From the NCBI GenBank assembly GCA_049322755.1, contig JBMOQX010000053.1:177803-241802 (forward strand): DNA of 64,000 bases. Direction: 5' to 3'. The position numbers were made by a program, and so were the translations under genes. The notes beneath the pieces were generated by a model. It was not told the origin of the DNA and made no database searches. It saw only the letters and a list, made by a program, of their open reading frames with translations. This DNA comes from DATIUV01 sp049322755 (GTDB taxonomy: Bacteria > Pseudomonadota > Gammaproteobacteria > Burkholderiales > UBA6910). Below are positions 60,330 to 64,000 of this stretch, piece by piece; positions within the stretch are counted from its first letter, which is position 1, and each line of letters begins with the position of its first letter.

Positions 60330-62522
60330 GTGGCGTCCCCTTCGGTTCCCTCTGCAGCGTCGTTTTCAACGCCCGCGTTCGGCCAGGCGGACCTGTCGAA
60401 CTGCGAGCGCGAGCAGATCCACCTCGCGGGTTCGATCCAGCCCCGAGGCGCGTTGCTGCTGGTGCGCGAACCCGACCTGGTGGTGGTGCAGACCAGCGCC
60501 AACGCGGCGGACTTTCTGCGCCTCGGCGAGCGTGTGCTGGGCCAGCGCCTCGACGCCCTCGAAGGCAACCTCTACGAGCGCATCCGGCCCCACCTGAAAA
60601 ATCCTATCGACGACGTGCCCATCGCGGTGCGGGTGCGCATGGGCAAGCCGGCGGGGGATTTCGACGGCCTGCTGCACCGGCCGGCCGGAGGCGGCCTGAT
60701 CGTCGAGCTGGAGCGGGCCGGTCCCGCGGTGGACCTCTCGCGCCACGCTGAGGGCGGGATCCAGGTGGTGGTCGAAGCCACCTCGCTGCGCGCGCTGTGC
60801 GACGAGACGGCGCGCATCTACAAAGACCTCACCGGCTACGACCGCGTCATGGTCTACCGCTTTGATGACGACGGTCACGGCGAGGTGTTCTCGGAGCGCC
60901 GCGAGCCGCAGCTGGAGCCGTTTCTGGGAAACCGCTATCCGGCCACCGACATTCCGCAGATTGCGCGGCGGCTGTACCAGCGCAACCGGGTGCGGGTGCT
61001 GGCGGACGTGGAGTACGCGCCGGTGCCGCTGACGCCGCGGATGTCGCCCCTGACCGGCGGCGACCTCGACATGTCGCTGTGCTTCCTGCGCAGCATGTCG
61101 CCGATCCACGTGCAATACCTCAAGAACATGGGTGTCAACGCCACGCTGGTGGTTTCCCTGGTCGTCGGCGGACGGCTCTGGGGCCTGGTGGCTTGCCATC
61201 ACTACGCCCCGCGCTTCGTGCACTACGAGGTGCGCGCGGTGTGCGAGCTGTTAGCCGAAACCGTCGCCACCCGGATCGCGGCGCTGGAGAGCTTCGCCCA
61301 GGCGGAGGCCGAGCTCTCGGTGCGGCGGCTCGAGCAGCGCATGATCGAGGCGATTTCCCGCGACGGCGACTGGCGCTCGGCGCTGTTCGACACCTCGCAG
61401 CCGCTGCTCCAGCCGCTGGACGCCACCGGGGCGGCGCTGCTGTTCGAGGGACAGGTGCTCACCGTCGGCGACGTGCCCAGCACCCAGCGCCTGCGCGAGA
61501 TCGGCGCCTGGATCGATTCCAGGCCCCACGCCGCGGTCATCTCCACGGCTTCCCTGGGCACCGACGAGCCGGCTTTCGCGCCGCTCAAGCGGGTCGCGAG
61601 CGGACTGGTGGCGACCGCGGTGTCGGATTCGCCGGGCGAATACCTCCTGTGGTTCCGGCCCGAGCGGGTGCACACCGTCACCTGGGGCGGCAACCCGTTC
61701 AAGCCCATGGCGATCGGGCAGGATCCGTCGGATCTTTCGCCGCGGCGCTCGTTTGCGCAGTGGCATCAGGTGGTGGAGGGCACCAGCGACCCGTGGACCC
61801 AGGCCGACCTCACCACCGCCCGCCTGATCGGCGAGTCGGTGGCCGATGTGGTGCTGCAGTTCCGCTCGGTGCGGATGCTGATCGCCCGCGACCAGCTCGA
61901 GCAGGTCAGCCTTCAGGTGGGTCTGTCCGAGCAGCCGGTGGTGATCGCCGACCCGGCCGGCCAGGTGGTCCTGAGCAACGGGGCGTTCGAGCGGCTGGTG
62001 GGCCGGGCGCGTCCCCGCCTGCAGTGGATCGAGGACCTGCCGCTGCTGTTTTCCGACCCCGCCGACGTGCGCCGGTGCCTGCGCGCGATGCTGCGGCAGC
62101 GGCTGCCGTGGCGCGCGGAGGTGAGCCTGGAGCTGGAGGCGGGCGGGTCGCGGCCGCTGATGGTGCGCGGCGACGCGGTGCTCGCCCCGCCCAACCGCGT
62201 GCTGGGCTTCGTCATCCTGTTCACGGACATCACCGAGCGCAAGAGTGCGGAGGCGGCGCGGCGCCGGTTCCAGGAAGGGGTGGTGGAGCGCCACCGCGTG
62301 CTCACACTGCGCCTCGATTCCGACGCTGCCCTCATTTACCGCAACCTGCTGTCGGCGGTGGTGAGCAATGCCCAGCTCGCCGCGCTCGAGATCACCGACA
62401 GCGCCGATCTGGCGCGCACGCCGGAGATGCTGGAGAGCGTGCGCGCGTCGGTGGCGCGCGCCGCGGAATTGCTGGAACACCTGGTCTGGCATGCCACCCG
62501 GGGCGGCGACGGCGAGTCCTGA
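60330..62522 (+). CDS. bphP: Bacteriophytochrome BphP without kinase core
   Basis: 730 residues. PAS (20-130) carries the biliverdin-binding Cys25 in LSNCEREQIH. GAF (145-315) contains PATDIPQ with Asp207, and PHY (325-505) has the tongue motif PRRSF at 471-475. After a further PAS (about 515-630, FTDITERKSAEA) the protein ends in a helical region (HRVLTLRLDSDAALIYRN...) without the H-box or ATPase domain. This matches BphP1-type phytochromes that bind PpsR2 directly. It starts with GTG and is cotranscribed with ppsR2. Confidence 0.93.
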   Translation: MASPSVPSAASFSTPAFGQADLSNCEREQIHLAGSIQPRGALLLVREPDLVVVQTSANAADFLRLGERVLGQRLDALEGNLYERIRPHLKNPIDDVPIAVRVRMGKPAGDFDGLLHRPAGGGLIVELERAGPAVDLSRHAEGGIQVVVEATSLRALCDETARIYKDLTGYDRVMVYRFDDDGHGEVFSERREPQLEPFLGNRYPATDIPQIARRLYQRNRVRVLADVEYAPVPLTPRMSPLTGGDLDMSLCFLRSMSPIHVQYLKNMGVNATLVVSLVVGGRLWGLVACHHYAPRFVHYEVRAVCELLAETVATRIAALESFAQAEAELSVRRLEQRMIEAISRDGDWRSALFDTSQPLLQPLDATGAALLFEGQVLTVGDVPSTQRLREIGAWIDSRPHAAVISTASLGTDEPAFAPLKRVASGLVATAVSDSPGEYLLWFRPERVHTVTWGGNPFKPMAIGQDPSDLSPRRSFAQWHQVVEGTSDPWTQADLTTARLIGESVADVVLQFRSVRMLIARDQLEQVSLQVGLSEQPVVIADPAGQVVLSNGAFERLVGRARPRLQWIEDLPLLFSDPADVRRCLRAMLRQRLPWRAEVSLELEAGGSRPLMVRGDAVLAPPNRVLGFVILFTDITERKSAEAARRRFQEGVVERHRVLTLRLDSDAALIYRNLLSAVVSNAQLAALEITDSADLARTPEMLESVRASVARAAELLEHLVWHATRGGDGES

Positions 62523-62534
62523 GTTCCCGCGCCG

Positions 62535-63233
62535 TCAGCGCGCTCGAATGTCCGTCCCGGCGGGTGTCCCGCCTGCCCGCTCGCCGGCCGCCGCCTGCAC
62601 CGCCTGCGAAATGTCGATGTTGAGGCGGAACGCGAGTTCCGCTTCGGCGACGACGGCGGCGAAGTCGGCGAATTCCGTTCCCGCGCGGTCCAGGGCGTCG
62701 CGGTAGTCGGCCTTGAAGCGATCGAGGTCGGGCAGTCCGGGAAACGCGTAGAACGACAGCGCGGACGCCGGCAATCCCAGCGTGCGCTCGAGCAGCGATT
62801 TCAGCACCCGGCCGCCGTTCAGGTCCCCGAGATAGCGGACGTAGGCGTGGGCCGCCAGGCGCTCGCCGCGGCCGTCGGCCGCCGCGGCGACGGCCTGGGC
62901 ATAGCGCTCGCCCGCGGGCAGCAGCGGCAACGCGTCGCTCCAGTCGTGTCCGAGGAGTTCGCCCAGATCGGCCGCCAGCGCCGCCGCCCGGTACAGCGGC
63001 GCATGCGCCAGCCCGCCGATCCCCGGGGTCAGCCGGTGCGCTTCCAATCCCTGCTCCAGGTGCTGGTACGCCGGCAGCAGGTTGCGCAGGAGCAAGGCGT
63101 AGCCGTACCGCGTCGCGCGGCCCTCGAGCAGGGCGCGGATTACGCCGGTGCGCTCCGCCTGCGCGTGCAGCGCGCGCGTGCGCTGGCGCAGCGCGTTCGC
63201 GAGGCCGGTGCGGCAGTCAGCGGGCGGCGGCAT
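62535..63233 (-). CDS. bphO: Biliverdin-producing heme oxygenase (BphO/HmuO)
   Basis: 232 residues. The proximal His23 is in RTRALHAQAER, and the distal-helix glycines are in YLGDLNGGRVLKSLLER. Length fits bacterial heme oxygenases. It cleaves heme to biliverdin, the BphP chromophore, and converges on bphP 12 bases away. ATG 63233 (MPPPADCRTG) chosen, as the upstream extension is low-complexity antisense. Confidence 0.92.
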   Translation of the reverse strand: MPPPADCRTGLANALRQRTRALHAQAERTGVIRALLEGRATRYGYALLLRNLLPAYQHLEQGLEAHRLTPGIGGLAHAPLYRAAALAADLGELLGHDWSDALPLLPAGERYAQAVAAAADGRGERLAAHAYVRYLGDLNGGRVLKSLLERTLGLPASALSFYAFPGLPDLDRFKADYRDALDRAGTEFADFAAVVAEAELAFRLNIDISQAVQAAAGERAGGTPAGTDIRAR

Positions 63234-63316
63234 GGCGGTCGGCTCCGAGCAGCATGCGCCGGATTGTCGCCCACCGCAGCCGCGCGCGGGAATCCGCCCC
63301 CTCCCGCCTCGCCGGG

Positions 63317-63958
63317 TCACCGCGCCACCACCGGAAAAGTCGCGGCGATGGCCCAGGCGAACGCGACCGCGGCCGCGCCCGCGCCCACCAGCGGATGGCC
63401 GGTGCGGCGGTAGGCCCAGCCGCTGAACAGGCCGTAGACGACGAAGAAGGCGAGGATCGCGGGCACGATGATCACCAGGAAGAACAGCTCGGCCAGGTTG
63501 AGCGCGATCGCCAGCGCCAGCGAGGCGAGGAACAGGGCCTTGGTGGCGGCGTACGCGCCGCGCGGCGCAAGCGCGCCGCGGGTAAGCCACTCGTCAGCGA
63601 CGAAGTAGGGCAGCGTCCCCGCCAGCATGGCCAGCGCCAGCGGCGCCCGCGCGCCTACGGGCAGGAAGCTGAACGCGTAGCGGTCGGTCACCAGGCCCAC
63701 GGCCAGAACGCCGTACGCCGTGACGGCGGCGGTGGCGATAACGAACGCCAGCGGGTCGCTTCGTGCCGCCGGGTCGGGTCGACGATACCAGCGCGTAGCC
63801 CAGAGCCCCGCGAGGGTCAGCACGCCATAGAGCCCGAAATGCAGCACCAGGTAGTCGCCCAGCAGCAGCGGCAGAAAGCCGCCGGGCAGCGGCCACAGCA
63901 TGAGCGGGGTGAGCAGCGCCGGTGCCGCCGCCACAGGCAGCAGCCGGCGCCAGCCCAT
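63317..63958 (-). CDS. Polytopic membrane protein, may extend beyond the window
   Basis: 213 residues from ATG 63958, about six or seven hydrophobic helices, ending GHPLVGAGAAAVAFAWAIAATFPVVAR. The frame stays open for the 14 codons to the window edge (RLLPRVASEPFGAG), so this may be the C-terminal half of a longer protein, for instance a hydrolase-membrane fusion. Not otherwise recognised. It is 83 bases upstream of the heme oxygenase on the same strand. Confidence 0.55.
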   Translation of the reverse strand: MGWRRLLPVAAAPALLTPLMLWPLPGGFLPLLLGDYLVLHFGLYGVLTLAGLWATRWYRRPDPAARSDPLAFVIATAAVTAYGVLAVGLVTDRYAFSFLPVGARAPLALAMLAGTLPYFVADEWLTRGALAPRGAYAATKALFLASLALAIALNLAELFFLVIIVPAILAFFVVYGLFSGWAYRRTGHPLVGAGAAAVAFAWAIAATFPVVAR

Positions 63959-64000
63959 GCCGGCGCCGAACGGCTCGGAAGCTACGCGCGGCAGCAGGCG

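Overview
This window is a nearly complete photosynthesis gene cluster (PGC) of a high-GC purple bacterium. It has housekeeping genes on the left and a light-sensing regulatory cassette on the right. The tandem cyclophilin/lpxH pair divergent from gltX-cysS, the pufBALMC order and the aerobic cyclase AcsF suggest a betaproteobacterium, possibly Burkholderiales or Rhodocyclales. That placement is inference. A run of 100 N at 44736-44835 shows the sequence is a scaffold from a draft or metagenome assembly.

Left part (1-16.1 kb): the tail of a probable ATPase/kinase, lpxH, two cyclophilins, gltX, cysS, small membrane or secreted proteins, a PhoD-type phosphatase, a PHB-depolymerase-type esterase, a glutathione transferase, the grpE-dnaK-dnaJ heat-shock operon and a hemerythrin-domain protein.

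PGC (16.1-58.8 kb). Block 1: bchO diverges from bchI-bchD, followed by crtI-crtB and two small membrane-protein ORFs. Block 2: crtC and crtD run leftward, separated by a palindromic repeat element, and crtD diverges from crtE. Block 3 is the rightward superoperon crtE-crtF-bchC-X-Y-Z-pufB-A-L-M-C, closed by a strong intrinsic terminator. Block 4 is a leftward operon read from 52 kb back to 37.5 kb: bchF-N-B-H-L-M, lhaA, puhA-B-C, acsF, puhE. Block 5 runs rightward: aerR-ppsR, then bchG, a PucC-family transporter, bchP and a small membrane protein. Together these genes convert protoporphyrin IX to bacteriochlorophyll a, make carotenoids of the spirilloxanthin type (crtE, B, I, C, D, F; no crtA seen), and build the reaction centre, LH1 and the tetraheme cytochrome. 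No pucBA (LH2), bchE, bchJ, pufQ or crtA was recognised here.

Regulation: TGT-N12-AC(A/G) motifs, the PpsR/CrtJ type, lie in five control regions: bchO/bchI, crtD/crtE, crtF/bchC, bchF/aerR and ppsR/bchG. AerR and PpsR are encoded side by side.

Right edge (58.9-64 kb): a second PpsR paralogue with no cysteine at all is followed by a bacteriophytochrome whose output ends in a PAS plus a helical region and has no histidine-kinase core. A biliverdin-forming heme oxygenase converges on it. This matches the logic of the Rhodopseudomonas/Bradyrhizobium BphP-PpsR2 near-infrared switch, so the organism probably runs one redox-type and one light-type PpsR. A membrane protein reaches the window edge.
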